From: Novosphingobium sp. Rr 2-17
GTDB taxonomy: Bacteria; Pseudomonadota; Alphaproteobacteria; Sphingomonadales; Sphingomonadaceae
DNA length: 64,000 nucleotides
Assembly (NCBI RefSeq): GCF_000272475.1
Contig: NZ_AKFJ01000005.1
Coordinates: 105,838-169,837 of the forward strand
Reading direction: 5' to 3'
Position numbers and translations under genes: made by a program. The notes below the pieces were generated by a model. That model worked only from the letters and a program-made list of their open reading frames with translations. It made no database searches and was not told where the DNA came from. Shown here piece after piece: positions 45,955 to 55,005 of the stretch; the first letter of the stretch is position 1, and each line of letters begins with the position of its first letter.

Positions 45955-46334
45955 GCCTTCGCCGCTCGCAGGCGGAGCGCGGCCCCCGAGAGAAAGGCCT
46001 CAAGGCTGTCCGCGCTGACCGGCTTGGGCACGAACGCCGCCCCGATGGCGCGGGCGCGGGCGATGATCTCGTCCTGAATGTTGGCGGTGATGATGGCGAT
46101 CGGCATGTCCGGGCGCATAGCGCGAAGCTCGCCCGCAAGTTCTAGCCCGTCCTTGTCCGCCATGTTGAAGTCGATCAGCGCTACGTCGATCGGCTGTGCG
46201 GCGATCACGTCGTGCGCCTGCGCCGCGCTGCCCGCCTCGGCCTTCTGCCAGTCCGGCTGGAGCTCCGCCAGGGCCTTGCCGGCGACGATGCGCGCAAGCT
46301 TGCTGTCATCGACGATGAGGACGGTAACCGGCAT
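45951..46334 (-). CDS. Stand-alone receiver-domain protein (CheY-like)
   Basis: 127-residue single receiver: acidic pair in VLIVDDSKLARIV, phospho-aspartate in VALIDFNMADKDG, switch threonine in IAIITANIQ and lysine in FVPKPVSADS. No output domain, as in CheY. ATG 46334 has GGAG before it. Position between cheA-STAS and cheC suggests CheA phosphorylates it and CheC dephosphorylates it. Confidence 0.9.
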   Translation of the reverse strand: MPVTVLIVDDSKLARIVAGKALAELQPDWQKAEAGSAAQAHDVIAAQPIDVALIDFNMADKDGLELAGELRAMRPDMPIAIITANIQDEIIARARAIGAAFVPKPVSADSLEAFLSGAALRLRAAKA

Positions 46335-46413
46335 TCGAAACTCCAAAACCAAGGTTCATTGGGTCCGAAGCGGTTCGGCCACGCAACGATCCTAGCGGCT
46401 AAACGTGCCGGTG

Positions 46414-46647
46414 TCATTGCAGCAGATGAAGCAGGTGCCGGGCGAGAAAGTCGCTGGTCGGAGCGCCACGCACGGGCGGCCGCGCAGCGAGCAGTACCTG
46501 TGCCACCGCGAGGTGCAGCCGCTGCGCCGCGCCCAGATCGACCGTGCGGCCGGGTTCTTCCTGCAGCGCGACCAGCAGCGCGTCCGCATCCTCGGCCGAG
46601 CATCGACCGACCAGATGGATGGCATCGGCGTCGATCCGGACGGTCAT
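46414..46647 (-). CDS. Small STAS-like protein of the chemosensory operon
   Basis: 77-residue protein. VRIDADAIHLVGRCSAEDADALLVAL then TVDLGAAQRLHLAVAQVLLAA resembles the beta-alpha core of STAS/anti-anti-sigma domains, though the usual phosphorylatable serine (DSSG) is replaced by LGAAQRLH. It overlaps cheA by four bases. Small STAS proteins occur in a few alternative chemosensory operons. The fold call is tentative. Confidence 0.6.
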   Translation of the reverse strand: MTVRIDADAIHLVGRCSAEDADALLVALQEEPGRTVDLGAAQRLHLAVAQVLLAARPPVRGAPTSDFLARHLLHLLQ

Positions 46648-48557
46648 GCGACCAACGCCGGCAGATCGAGAACGAGCAACACGCCACCGTCGCCTAGCAA
46701 GGTCGCGCCGCCGATACCGGAAACGCCCGCAAGCAGGCCGCTGGGTGGACGCACGACGGCGTCGATCCGATCGGCGAAATCATCCACCCGCAGCGCCACC
46801 CGTTCGCCCTGGGCATTGGTTACGAGCAGCTTGGCGTATGCGCCCGGCACCTCGGCACCGCCGAGCAGGCGGCCGAGGCTGAGCACCGGCACGGTGCGCC
46901 CACGCAGCACGCAGGCGGTACCCTCGCCGACCGGAAGCAGCGCGGAGGCCGCGACCCGGACCGTCTCCACCACCTGGTCGAGCGCCACCCCATAGCGATC
47001 GCCGGCAGCCTCGATGACGAGCAGCCGGGTCGTAAGCGCATTGGCCGGGAAGCGCAGCCGGAAGCGCGTGCCGTGGCCGGGCTTGCTGTCGATCGCGATC
47101 GTGCCGCGCAGCTTTTCCACCGCTGCCTGCACCGCATCCATCCCGACCCCGCGACCGGACACCCCGGTGACCGTTTCCACGGTCGAGAAGCCGGGGACGA
47201 AGATCAGGCGAAACGCGGCAGCGTCGCTCAGCTGACTGGCGGCGTCGACATCCAGCAGCCCGTGCGCCGTGGCGATCGCGCGGATCCGCGCCGGATCGAT
47301 CCCGCCGCCATCATCCGCCAGCGCGATCGCAACCGCATCGCCGTCGCGCGTCGCGGTCAGCGTGACCCTGCCCTCCGGCGGCTTGCCGGCGGCACGGCGC
47401 GATGCCGGATCCTCGATGCCATGGTCGATCGCATTGCGCAGCAGATGCAGCAGCGGCTCGAACAGCCCTTCGGCGATCTGCTTGTCGACCTCCAGGCCGT
47501 CGCCCTCGATCGCGAAGGCGACCGACTTGCCGAGCGTGGCGGCGATCTCGCGGGCGAGACGGGGCAGCCGTCGAAGCGTCGGTGCGAGCGGCACCAGCCG
47601 CACCGACGCGACGCTACGCTGCAGCTCGGCGGCGCTGCGCTCGATGCGAGCCTGCGCCGTCCGGACAGCGCCCGCCAGCACGCGATCATGGGCTTCGGCC
47701 TGCGCAGCGAGTGGCGCCAGGGCATGCACTGCCACCAGCAACTCGCCGATGCCGTCAGCAAGCGCATCGATGCGGGCGGCGTCGATCCGCAGCGTCGAGG
47801 CCGCGCCCGCTTCGGCCGGCGCTTCGGTTGCCGGGGCCCCGGCGGCGGCTTCGAAGCGATGCAGCGCGATCTGATCCGGCATCATCCTGAACGCGGCACG
47901 CACCGCCTCCAGCGGTGCCGCGCTCAGGCCTTCGAGAATCGAGAAGCAGCGGAAGGGCTCGATCGCATCCAGCGCCGGCCAGCTACCTTCTGCCGGGCGG
48001 ATGTCGAGCCGAAGCAGGTCCGGGATCGCCGCGACGATCGCGAGCGGATCCTCACCGCGAAAGAAGCAATCGGGATCGGGCGTGTAGCGAAACGCGACCA
48101 CTGCCCCCTCCGCCCCGTCGGCTAGCTGGCGGGCCCAGTCCGGCGTAGCGGCGGACCGCGATACGACCGGAGCGGGTGCGTGCCCGGGCAGGCGGGCGAT
48201 CAACGACGCCGCGATGCCGTCCGCGTCCGTGCCCAGCGTGCCGTGCCGCTCGATCGCGTCGATCCAGCGATCCACGCCGTCGAGGCACGCGATCAGCCCG
48301 TCCGTCGCCGCGGCATCGAGCGGCATGCTCCCCTTGCGCGCGCGCTCGAGCACGTCCTCTGCAGCGTGGAGCGTGCGTTCGGCGGCGGTCATCGGAAAGA
48401 TCGCGACCGATCCCTTCAGCGTGTGGATCGCGCGGAAGGCGTCGTCGATCGCGGCAGCGTTGCCGGAATCGCGCACCAGCATGTCGAGCGCTGCCGCCGC
48501 ATGGGCCACGAGGTCGCGCCCCTCGACCAGAAATTGCGCCAGCAGCTCGTCCATCAC
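46644..48557 (-). CDS. cheA: Chemosensory histidine kinase CheA
   Basis: 637-residue cytoplasmic kinase. HPt domain with His45 (AFRAIHTLKGSVAIF). Middle region with FRYTPDPDCFFRGEDPL, of the kind seen in alternative-pathway CheA proteins in place of the standard P2. Dimerisation helices (about 255-320), ATPase (LRNAIDHGIEDPASRRAAGK, ADDGGGIDPARI, GRGVGMDAVQAAVEKLRG) and a C-terminal CheW-like domain (RLLVIEAAGDRYGVALDQV). Overlaps cheR and the STAS gene by four bases each. Confidence 0.95.
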   Translation of the reverse strand: MMDELLAQFLVEGRDLVAHAAAALDMLVRDSGNAAAIDDAFRAIHTLKGSVAIFPMTAAERTLHAAEDVLERARKGSMPLDAAATDGLIACLDGVDRWIDAIERHGTLGTDADGIAASLIARLPGHAPAPVVSRSAATPDWARQLADGAEGAVVAFRYTPDPDCFFRGEDPLAIVAAIPDLLRLDIRPAEGSWPALDAIEPFRCFSILEGLSAAPLEAVRAAFRMMPDQIALHRFEAAAGAPATEAPAEAGAASTLRIDAARIDALADGIGELLVAVHALAPLAAQAEAHDRVLAGAVRTAQARIERSAAELQRSVASVRLVPLAPTLRRLPRLAREIAATLGKSVAFAIEGDGLEVDKQIAEGLFEPLLHLLRNAIDHGIEDPASRRAAGKPPEGRVTLTATRDGDAVAIALADDGGGIDPARIRAIATAHGLLDVDAASQLSDAAAFRLIFVPGFSTVETVTGVSGRGVGMDAVQAAVEKLRGTIAIDSKPGHGTRFRLRFPANALTTRLLVIEAAGDRYGVALDQVVETVRVAASALLPVGEGTACVLRGRTVPVLSLGRLLGGAEVPGAYAKLLVTNAQGERVALRVDDFADRIDAVVRPPSGLLAGVSGIGGATLLGDGGVLLVLDLPALVA

Positions 48558-49408
48558 GGCTTACGATAGACGATTGCGTCTTCAAGGCGAGCCATTGCGA
48601 ACCTGTCGGTGATCCGCGCCATTGACTCGCTGTGGCCAAGGCAGACGAAGCCGCCGCTGTTGAGGCTCTCGAACAGGTTGGAGGCGGCCACCAGCCGCGA
48701 GTCATCGTCGAAATAGATCAGCAGGTTGCGGCACAGGATCACGTCGAACCGGCCGAGACCGGCCAGGGTGGTGCGATCAACGATGTTCGCGGGGGTGAAG
48801 CGCACCGATTCGCGCAGATCGTCGATGATCTTGCGGCGGTGGCCGCGCTGCGGCTCGAAATAGCGCTCGACCACGTCCGCCGGTAGCCGCGCTAGCGCTC
48901 TAGCAGCATAGCGCCCGGCTCGCGCCTGCTCGAGTGCGGCGGTATCGAGGTCCGATCCGACGATCTCGATATGATAGGCGTCGACCAGCGGCCAGTTCTC
49001 GAGCAGCCAGATCGCGATCGAATAGGCTTCCTCGCCCGTCGAACACGGCATCGACCAGATGCGGATCAGGTCTCCGGGGCGCCGAGTGCGGATCAGCTCG
49101 GGCAGGATCTCGCGCGCGAGTGCGGCGAACTGGTGCTCCTCGCGGTAGAAGTACGTCTCGTTGATCGTGAAGGCATTGATCAGCGCCTCGCGCTCGGCCG
49201 GGTTGCTCGCGACGATGTCGAGATAGCGCGTCGCATCGGCCATGCCACTGCGCGCCATTCCCGCACCGATCCGCCGTTCGATATAATAGCGTTTGTTGGC
49301 GCCGAAGATCATGCCGGTCCAACGATACAGCAACGCCCCCACCCGCACGATCTCCGCGTCGGAAAGCGCCACCGGGGGCACGCTCGCGGCGGTGTCGCGC
49401 CGGGTCAC
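48554..49408 (-). CDS. cheR: Chemoreceptor glutamate methyltransferase CheR
   Basis: 284-residue S-adenosylmethionine-dependent enzyme that methylates receptor glutamates. Seen: N-terminal helical domain, TINETYFYREEHQF, IWSMPCSTGEEAYSIAIWL (SAM site), DLDTAALEQARAGRY and ILCRNLLIYFDDDSR. Overlaps cheB and cheA by four bases. Confidence 0.95.
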   Translation of the reverse strand: MTRRDTAASVPPVALSDAEIVRVGALLYRWTGMIFGANKRYYIERRIGAGMARSGMADATRYLDIVASNPAEREALINAFTINETYFYREEHQFAALAREILPELIRTRRPGDLIRIWSMPCSTGEEAYSIAIWLLENWPLVDAYHIEIVGSDLDTAALEQARAGRYAARALARLPADVVERYFEPQRGHRRKIIDDLRESVRFTPANIVDRTTLAGLGRFDVILCRNLLIYFDDDSRLVAASNLFESLNSGGFVCLGHSESMARITDRFAMARLEDAIVYRKP

Positions 49409-50484
49409 CGTGTAAAACGCGCTAGCAGTTCGGCCGCAAGCCGATCGAGCGGCGCCACTGTCGAGGCGCCACCGGCGGCGACCAGCGCGCCCGGCATCCC
49501 CCAGATCACCGCGCTGTCGGCGGATTCCGCCAGCGTCGTGCCGCCCAGCGCCTTCAACTTGGTCATGGCGCTGGCCCCGTCATTGCCCATGCCGGTCATC
49601 AACACGCCAACCAGGCGTTCGGGGGCGACGATTTTCATAGCGCTCGTCACGAGGCGATCGACGCTGGGGTGCCAGAAATGGTCGGCGCTGCTCGGCGCGG
49701 CGGCGGCGGCCAGCGCGCCCGCGCGGCGGGTGACCACCAGATCGGCATCGCCGCGGCCGATATAGATGTTGCCCGATGCCAGCACGGTGGTGCCGGTGAC
49801 CTCGCTGACGGCCAGCGCGCACAGCCTGTCGAGCCGCTGCGCGAGCGGGCCGGTGAAGCTCGCCGGCATGTGCTGCGCGACTAGGATCGGCCAGGGAAAG
49901 TTGGCGGGGAGGTTGCCGAGCAGCGCGTCGAGCGCCGGCGGCCCGCCGGTCGAGCAGCCGACCAGAACCAGCCCCTCGGGCGGCAGCAGCGCGACGACCG
50001 GATCGATGCGACGCGGTGCGGAGGGCGTCGGCTCGGCGGCACCGGCGGCCCGAGCCCGGACCCGGTCACGCAGCCGCGTCGTCCGCGAAATCCGCGCCCC
50101 CGCCGCGGCGCGTACCTTCTCGACCAGCGCGGGCACCACGGCGTCGATCTCGAGCGACAACGCCCCGCGCGGCTTGGCGATGAAGTCGACCGCACCCAGT
50201 TCGATCGCCTCCAGCGTCTCGTCCGCGCCCTCGGCGGTGAGGGCGGAGACCATCACCACCGGGCAGGGCCGCGCCACCATGATCCGGTCGAGGCAGTCCA
50301 GCCCGTCCATGCCGGGCATGTGAATGTCGAGCGTAATCACGTCGGGGGCAACCTCGGCCAACAGCGCCAGCGCCTCGGCACCGTTCCGCGCGACTGCGAC
50401 GTCGAAGCCGCCGGCCTCGGTGAAGATATCGACGAGCAGGCGCCGCATCAGCGGGGAATCGTCGACGACGAGCAGCTTGATCAC
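49405..50484 (-). CDS. cheB: Chemoreceptor methylesterase/response regulator CheB
   Basis: 359-residue two-domain enzyme. Receiver with phospho-Asp53 (VITLDIHMPGMDG) and methylesterase with catalytic Ser178 (LVGCSTGGPPAL), His205 (LVAQHMPASF) and Asp302 (MTGMGNDGASAM). It removes or deamidates receptor methyl groups, opposing CheR. Overlaps both neighbours by four bases. Confidence 0.95.
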   Translation of the reverse strand: MIKLLVVDDSPLMRRLLVDIFTEAGGFDVAVARNGAEALALLAEVAPDVITLDIHMPGMDGLDCLDRIMVARPCPVVMVSALTAEGADETLEAIELGAVDFIAKPRGALSLEIDAVVPALVEKVRAAAGARISRTTRLRDRVRARAAGAAEPTPSAPRRIDPVVALLPPEGLVLVGCSTGGPPALDALLGNLPANFPWPILVAQHMPASFTGPLAQRLDRLCALAVSEVTGTTVLASGNIYIGRGDADLVVTRRAGALAAAAAPSSADHFWHPSVDRLVTSAMKIVAPERLVGVLMTGMGNDGASAMTKLKALGGTTLAESADSAVIWGMPGALVAAGGASTVAPLDRLAAELLARFTR

Positions 50485-51860
50485 GATGCGGCGGCCATGC
50501 CTCGCAGCAGATCCTGTTCGGCGCGGTCGAGCAGTTCGCGCGGCGAGACGATCAGCACGATCCGATCCTGATCTGCGAGATGGGTGACGCGCTCGAACAG
50601 CTGCGTCTCCGCGCCGCCCAGGTCGGGGGCCGGCCGCACCGCGTCGGCTGCGATGCGCAGGACCTCGGACGCCGAATCGACCACGAAGCCGGCCTGCAGC
50701 TCGCCGATGCGGACCACCACGACCCGCCGCTTGCCGCCCACCGCGGCCGCCGCGCCGAACCGCTCGGCCTGGTCGATCACCGGCACCACCGCGCCGCGCA
50801 GGTTCATCACCCCCTGCACGAACGCCGGCGCCTTGGGCAGGCGAGTGAGCTTGCGCGGCAGCGGCGCGACTTCTTCAACCGCGGCGATCGGCAGCGCGAA
50901 GTCGCTTTCGCCGATCCGGAACAGGAGAAACTGCTCGCTCGTCGCGTCCATCGCCGTTTCCTCGGTCTCGTTCTCGGTGCTTACTTGCGTGAGCCGGGCG
51001 GTAATGTCGTCGCGCAGCAGATATTCGGCGGCGAGCAGCGACACGAGCCGCAGGTCCCCGTCGAGCCGGCAGATCGCCTGAATCCGCGCCTCCGCAATGC
51101 CACGGGTGAGCACCTGCGGGATCGCGTCGATCGCGGTTTCGGGCACGCGTTCAACTCCGCGGATTCCATCCACCACTAGGCCAACGCGATGCGTGCCGAT
51201 CCGTGCAATGATGACGCGCGTGCGAACCGTCGGCGCGGTAGCGGGCATGGCGAGCAGCGCGCGCAGCGACAGCAGCGGCAGCAGCGCACCGCGCACGGTG
51301 GTGCTGCCGACGACGGCCGCCTCGCCATGCGGCATTTCCGCAATCAGATCGGGCAGCCGCAGCACCGCCTCGACGGCGCCGAGCGGCAACGCGAATTCCT
51401 GGCCGCCGAGCGCGAAGACGACGAGCGGCAGCACGGCGAGGTCGGCGGCCTCGATCGCATCCGCCTCGGCCACCGCGCGGCCGACGGCGCGGCGGGTGCC
51501 GTCCGGGGCCAGGCTGGCTGCGATCAACGCCGGCAGATCGAGCCTGCGAGCGCCGCTGTCGCCGCCATCCGCCAATTCATCGACGCCCTCGACCGCCAGC
51601 CCGAACAGCGCGCCATCCTCGACAATCACGACGCGGCGCTCGGTACCGCCAGGGCGCTCGACCAGATCGGCCAGCGACAGCACCGGCACCACGGCCCCGC
51701 GGATGTTGGCAAGCCCCAGCAGTGCTTTGGGGGCGTGCGGCACCCGCGTCAGCCGCGGCATCCGTGCGACTTCGCGGACTAGCGGCGCAGGCACGGCGAG
51801 CCGTTCGCCGCCGACCCGCAGCGTCAGCACCCGCTCTCCCGCCGCGGCCTGGTCGGCCAT
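50481..51860 (-). CDS. cheW: Triple CheW-domain scaffold protein
   Basis: 459-residue protein built from three CheW-like domains in a row: about residues 8-140 (VLTLRVGGERLAVPAPLVREV, NIRGAVVPVLSLADL), 145-290 (LVVFALGGQEFALPLGAVEAV, TVRGALLPLLSLRAL) and 305-445 (FLLFRIGESDFALPIAAVEEV, NLRGAVVPVIDQAERF). Normal CheW has one domain. It presumably links the receptor to CheA and could hold several partners at once. Five bases after the receptor stop. Confidence 0.9.
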   Translation of the reverse strand: MADQAAAGERVLTLRVGGERLAVPAPLVREVARMPRLTRVPHAPKALLGLANIRGAVVPVLSLADLVERPGGTERRVVIVEDGALFGLAVEGVDELADGGDSGARRLDLPALIAASLAPDGTRRAVGRAVAEADAIEAADLAVLPLVVFALGGQEFALPLGAVEAVLRLPDLIAEMPHGEAAVVGSTTVRGALLPLLSLRALLAMPATAPTVRTRVIIARIGTHRVGLVVDGIRGVERVPETAIDAIPQVLTRGIAEARIQAICRLDGDLRLVSLLAAEYLLRDDITARLTQVSTENETEETAMDATSEQFLLFRIGESDFALPIAAVEEVAPLPRKLTRLPKAPAFVQGVMNLRGAVVPVIDQAERFGAAAAVGGKRRVVVVRIGELQAGFVVDSASEVLRIAADAVRPAPDLGGAETQLFERVTHLADQDRIVLIVSPRELLDRAEQDLLRGMAAAS

Positions 51861-51865
51861 AGCGC

Positions 51866-53800
51866 TCAGCCCGCCTGCGTGGCGAGCACGGCCGCGATCT
51901 GGGCGATTTCCTCGATCGCTGCGGCCAACAGCTCGGCGCCCTGCGCTTGCTGGCGCGCGGCGGCGCCGGCTTCGCGGGCGGCGCCGTTGGCAAGGTCGGC
52001 CGCCTCGGCGATCTGGTTGGTGCCGCTGCGGATTTCACGCACCGAGCGCAGGATGTCCTCCGTGCCGGCGAGGATCGCGTCGTTCGCGGCACGCGCGGCC
52101 CTCAGCTCTTCGATCATCGCCCGCAAGCGTTCGACGAACGCTCGGTTGCGGCCGATCTCCACTTCCGCTGCGCCGATCACCTGATCGAGATCGCGGCGCA
52201 CCGTCGCGATCTGATCCTGCATCGTGCGCACGATGTCGCCGGCGCGGTCGGCGCGGGTCGCCGAATCCTGTGCGAGCTTGCGGATGTCGCCCGCCACGGT
52301 CGTGAAGCCGCGCCCCGCCTCGCCCGCACGCGTCGCCTCCACCGATCCGCTCACCGCGAGCATGTTGGTCTGGACCGAGATTAGCGCCAGCTTGCCGATA
52401 ATCTTCTCGATCCCGCGCGCCGTATCCAACAGCGCCGCGAGCAGATCGAGCACGGTGCGCAGTTCCGCCAGACCATGCTCGACACCGCCCGCCACGCGCT
52501 CGATCGACGCGCCGCTCGCCGCCGCCGCCTCGACGATCGCGCCGATCCGCTCGGCAGCCGCGGAGGCGCGCGCCTGCAGCACCTCGGCCAGCCCCTCGAT
52601 CTGCCCCATTGCCGCATCGGCCTGCATCGTCGAGGCGGCCTGGATCTGGGTGCCGCGCGCGACCTGCTCCAGCGCGACCAGGATCTCGCCCGATGCGCCC
52701 GAAAGCTCCTGCACCGTCGCGGACAATTCTTCCGCCGCGGCGGCGATTTGCTCGACCGCGGCTTGGTTCGTGGCGTCCCCCTGCAGCGCCTGGATCAAGT
52801 CACCCAGCATCTCAGCGGTGCGCTGGCTTTCCTCCAGCGATGTGCCCTGCTGCTCGACCGCCTGCTGCGCCTGCGCGGTGGCAGCGGACTGCTCCTCCGC
52901 GGCGCTCGCTACCTGTTCGGCACCTTGCTCGGCCTCGCTGGCGGCGGTCTCGGCATCGGCCGATGCCCGGACGATCGCCTGCGTGCCCGCGCCCAGTGCT
53001 ACGAGTTCCTCGCGCGCCTCCTTCAGCTGCACGACCACTGCGCGGCCGGACTGGGCTTCGCGGGTCGCGAGCTCGGAGGCTCCACGCACCTGCTGCGCCA
53101 CGCGGCTTACCTCGCTGACGACATTCGCCGCCAGCTGCTGGATTTCACCCGCACTAGCTTCGGAGCTTTCGGAAAGCGCACGGACCTCGTCCGCCACGAC
53201 CGCAAAGCCGCTCCCGGCATCACCGGCCCGCGCTGCCTCGATCGTCGCGTTGAGCGCGAGCAGGCTGGTCTGGTCGGAAACATCGGCTACGCTGACGCCG
53301 ACCTCACCGATCTCTCCCGCTACCTGTTCCAGCGCGTCGATCACGGCGACGGTCGCGAGCTGGCGCTGTGCATTGAGTTCGATCGCAACGACCGACACTT
53401 CGATCTGCACCCCGACCTCGGCAAAGGCGTTCTGGACATTCTCGATCTGGCGACGTGCACCCTCGGCACGCGCGCTCGCACCTCGAAAATTGGCGTTCAA
53501 AGAGGCGATGAGGCCCTGCGATTCCTGCGCCGCGCCTGCTGCTTCCTCGGCACCGCTCGCAATATGGTCCATTGCTCTTTGCAGTTCGCTCGCGGCGGCC
53601 GAGGCCTCGGCGATCCCGCTAGCCAGTTCTTGGACGGCCTGGTCCATTCCCTCGACAGCACTGGCCGGGCGTCCCGCCCGCCGGGCAGCCCGCGCTTGCA
53701 GCGCAGGTGCTGGCGCCGGCCTAGCCTCTGCCGACGTCAGTTCTTCCCCGGGGCGCTTTTTCGCGCGAGCGCCAAGGGTCGATTTCTTCACTAGCGCCAT
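51866..53800 (-). CDS. Soluble chemoreceptor with two tandem signalling hairpins and no sensor domain
   Basis: 644-residue methyl-accepting-type protein without membrane helix, HAMP or recognisable ligand domain. After a basic, proline/alanine-rich tail (1-50), one coiled-coil hairpin has its tip at about 175-210 ([33 protein letters not shown]). A second has its tip at about 472-512 ([33 protein letters not shown]). Glutamine/glutamate pairs suitable for CheR/CheB occur along both ([22 protein letters not shown]). It is the first gene of the chemosensory operon, with GGAG before the ATG. Confidence 0.9.
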   Translation of the reverse strand: MALVKKSTLGARAKKRPGEELTSAEARPAPAPALQARAARRAGRPASAVEGMDQAVQELASGIAEASAAASELQRAMDHIASGAEEAAGAAQESQGLIASLNANFRGASARAEGARRQIENVQNAFAEVGVQIEVSVVAIELNAQRQLATVAVIDALEQVAGEIGEVGVSVADVSDQTSLLALNATIEAARAGDAGSGFAVVADEVRALSESSEASAGEIQQLAANVVSEVSRVAQQVRGASELATREAQSGRAVVVQLKEAREELVALGAGTQAIVRASADAETAASEAEQGAEQVASAAEEQSAATAQAQQAVEQQGTSLEESQRTAEMLGDLIQALQGDATNQAAVEQIAAAAEELSATVQELSGASGEILVALEQVARGTQIQAASTMQADAAMGQIEGLAEVLQARASAAAERIGAIVEAAAASGASIERVAGGVEHGLAELRTVLDLLAALLDTARGIEKIIGKLALISVQTNMLAVSGSVEATRAGEAGRGFTTVAGDIRKLAQDSATRADRAGDIVRTMQDQIATVRRDLDQVIGAAEVEIGRNRAFVERLRAMIEELRAARAANDAILAGTEDILRSVREIRSGTNQIAEAADLANGAAREAGAAARQQAQGAELLAAAIEEIAQIAAVLATQAG

Positions 53801-54193
53801 CAGAACTCCAGGGACATTGGATTTCCAGCTTGCTTAGAACACAGTGCACGAGTGCGCCAGCATTCGCGTCGCGGCGCGCACCTGCCGCAATCGCCAAGAC
53901 GCAGCCGATGAAACCGACCGGAGCTGGCAGTCCGCGACAACGGATCTGAGCACGATGGAGCTCAGGATTTCCATGAGGAAGCCTCGCTATCGGAGCGGTG
54001 CCATCCGGGGCGCAACAGGTCGTCGTCTTGACGGGACTAGCGTCCCGCCGATCGGCGCCTTTCGTCAGCACCGGACGTTCATCCGGGTACGAGGGATTGA
54101 CCGGCTCTGGTCGGCAGGAGCCTCGACGCACCTTCCCCGTTTTGAGACGGCAAACGTTTTTCATATGGCCATTCTGGTCACTGGAGAACGATC
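53801..54193. other. Intergenic region between the receptor gene and a tyrosine recombinase
   Basis: 393 bases without a convincing gene. It must hold the promoter of the chemosensory operon at its left end. ACCGGACGTTCATCCGGGT (about 54074) forms a short stem. The recombinase ribosome site (GGAGAACG) ends the region. No attachment-site repeat was recognised. Confidence 0.45.
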
Positions 54194-54826
54194 ATGGAGA
54201 TGCCTGAAACCGCACCCACTTTTACCAAGCGTCAGGTCTGGAATGCGGGACGGACCGTCGGCGCAAAGCGCGCCCTGAAACCGAAGCAAATATGGGAGAT
54301 GCGATGCTATCTCAATCAGCGCCGCCGCTTGCGAGATCGGGCGCTGTTCGATCTCGCGATCGATAGTAAGCTGCGTGGCTGCGATCTGGTGCGAATGAAA
54401 ATCGGCGACCTTGTGAGCGGTGGGCAAATCCGAACGCGGGCGATCGTAATGCAGCAGAAAACAGGGCGGCCGGTTCAGTTCGAACTGCTGTCAGACGCAC
54501 GGACCAGCCTGTTGGCATGGCTTGAACGCCGCGGTGGCACAGTGGACGACTATGTCTTTCCAAGCCTTGTAGATCATAACGGACATCTCAGCACTCGCCA
54601 GTACGCCCGACTGGTCGACGAATGGGTGACCGGCGTCGGTCTTATGCGAAGCGATTACGGCGACCATTCACTTCGGCGAACGAAGGCATCGATCATTTAC
54701 AGGGCGACGGGTAACCTTCGTGCTGTCCAGATCCTTCTTGGTCATAGCAAGATCGAGAATACGGTGCGCTATCTCGGGATCGACGTGGAAGACGCGCTTG
54801 CCCTTGCCGAAAATACAGAAATTTGA
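54194..54826 (+). CDS. Stand-alone tyrosine recombinase (catalytic domain only)
   Basis: 210-residue site-specific recombinase lacking the usual N-terminal core-binding domain. All catalytic residues are readable: Arg61 (SKLRGCDL), Lys89 (QQKTGRP), His158 and Arg161 (DHSLRRTK), His184 (LLGHSKIENT) and nucleophile Tyr193 (VRYLGID). Size and layout resemble FimB/FimE-type invertases rather than phage integrases. No partner element or cargo is obvious next to it, so it may be a domesticated recombinase or the relic of one. Confidence 0.88.
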   Translation: MEMPETAPTFTKRQVWNAGRTVGAKRALKPKQIWEMRCYLNQRRRLRDRALFDLAIDSKLRGCDLVRMKIGDLVSGGQIRTRAIVMQQKTGRPVQFELLSDARTSLLAWLERRGGTVDDYVFPSLVDHNGHLSTRQYARLVDEWVTGVGLMRSDYGDHSLRRTKASIIYRATGNLRAVQILLGHSKIENTVRYLGIDVEDALALAENTEI

Positions 54827-55005
54827 CCCGCTGGCTCCTCGCCTCCGGGCGGGGGCCAACTTCACGGCGATTGGGGGAAATCAGCCACATTTGCGAAGGT
54901 TCAGCTATGCGGCAACTTCCGACCCACAACCTGCCGGTCGGCTAGCGCCAACAATGCGGTCGGCCAGAGCGGACTCAAGGCATCGAATAACGGCTATCCT
55001 GCCGG

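Noticed and set aside
52224..53837. Long plus-strand frame (537 codons) opposite the receptor gene, and similar ones at 51097-52305 and 47073-48125
   Set aside because: Antisense shadows of high-GC coding sequence. They have no ribosome site, biased serine/arginine-rich composition and no domain pattern, while the minus strand encodes complete chemosensory proteins.
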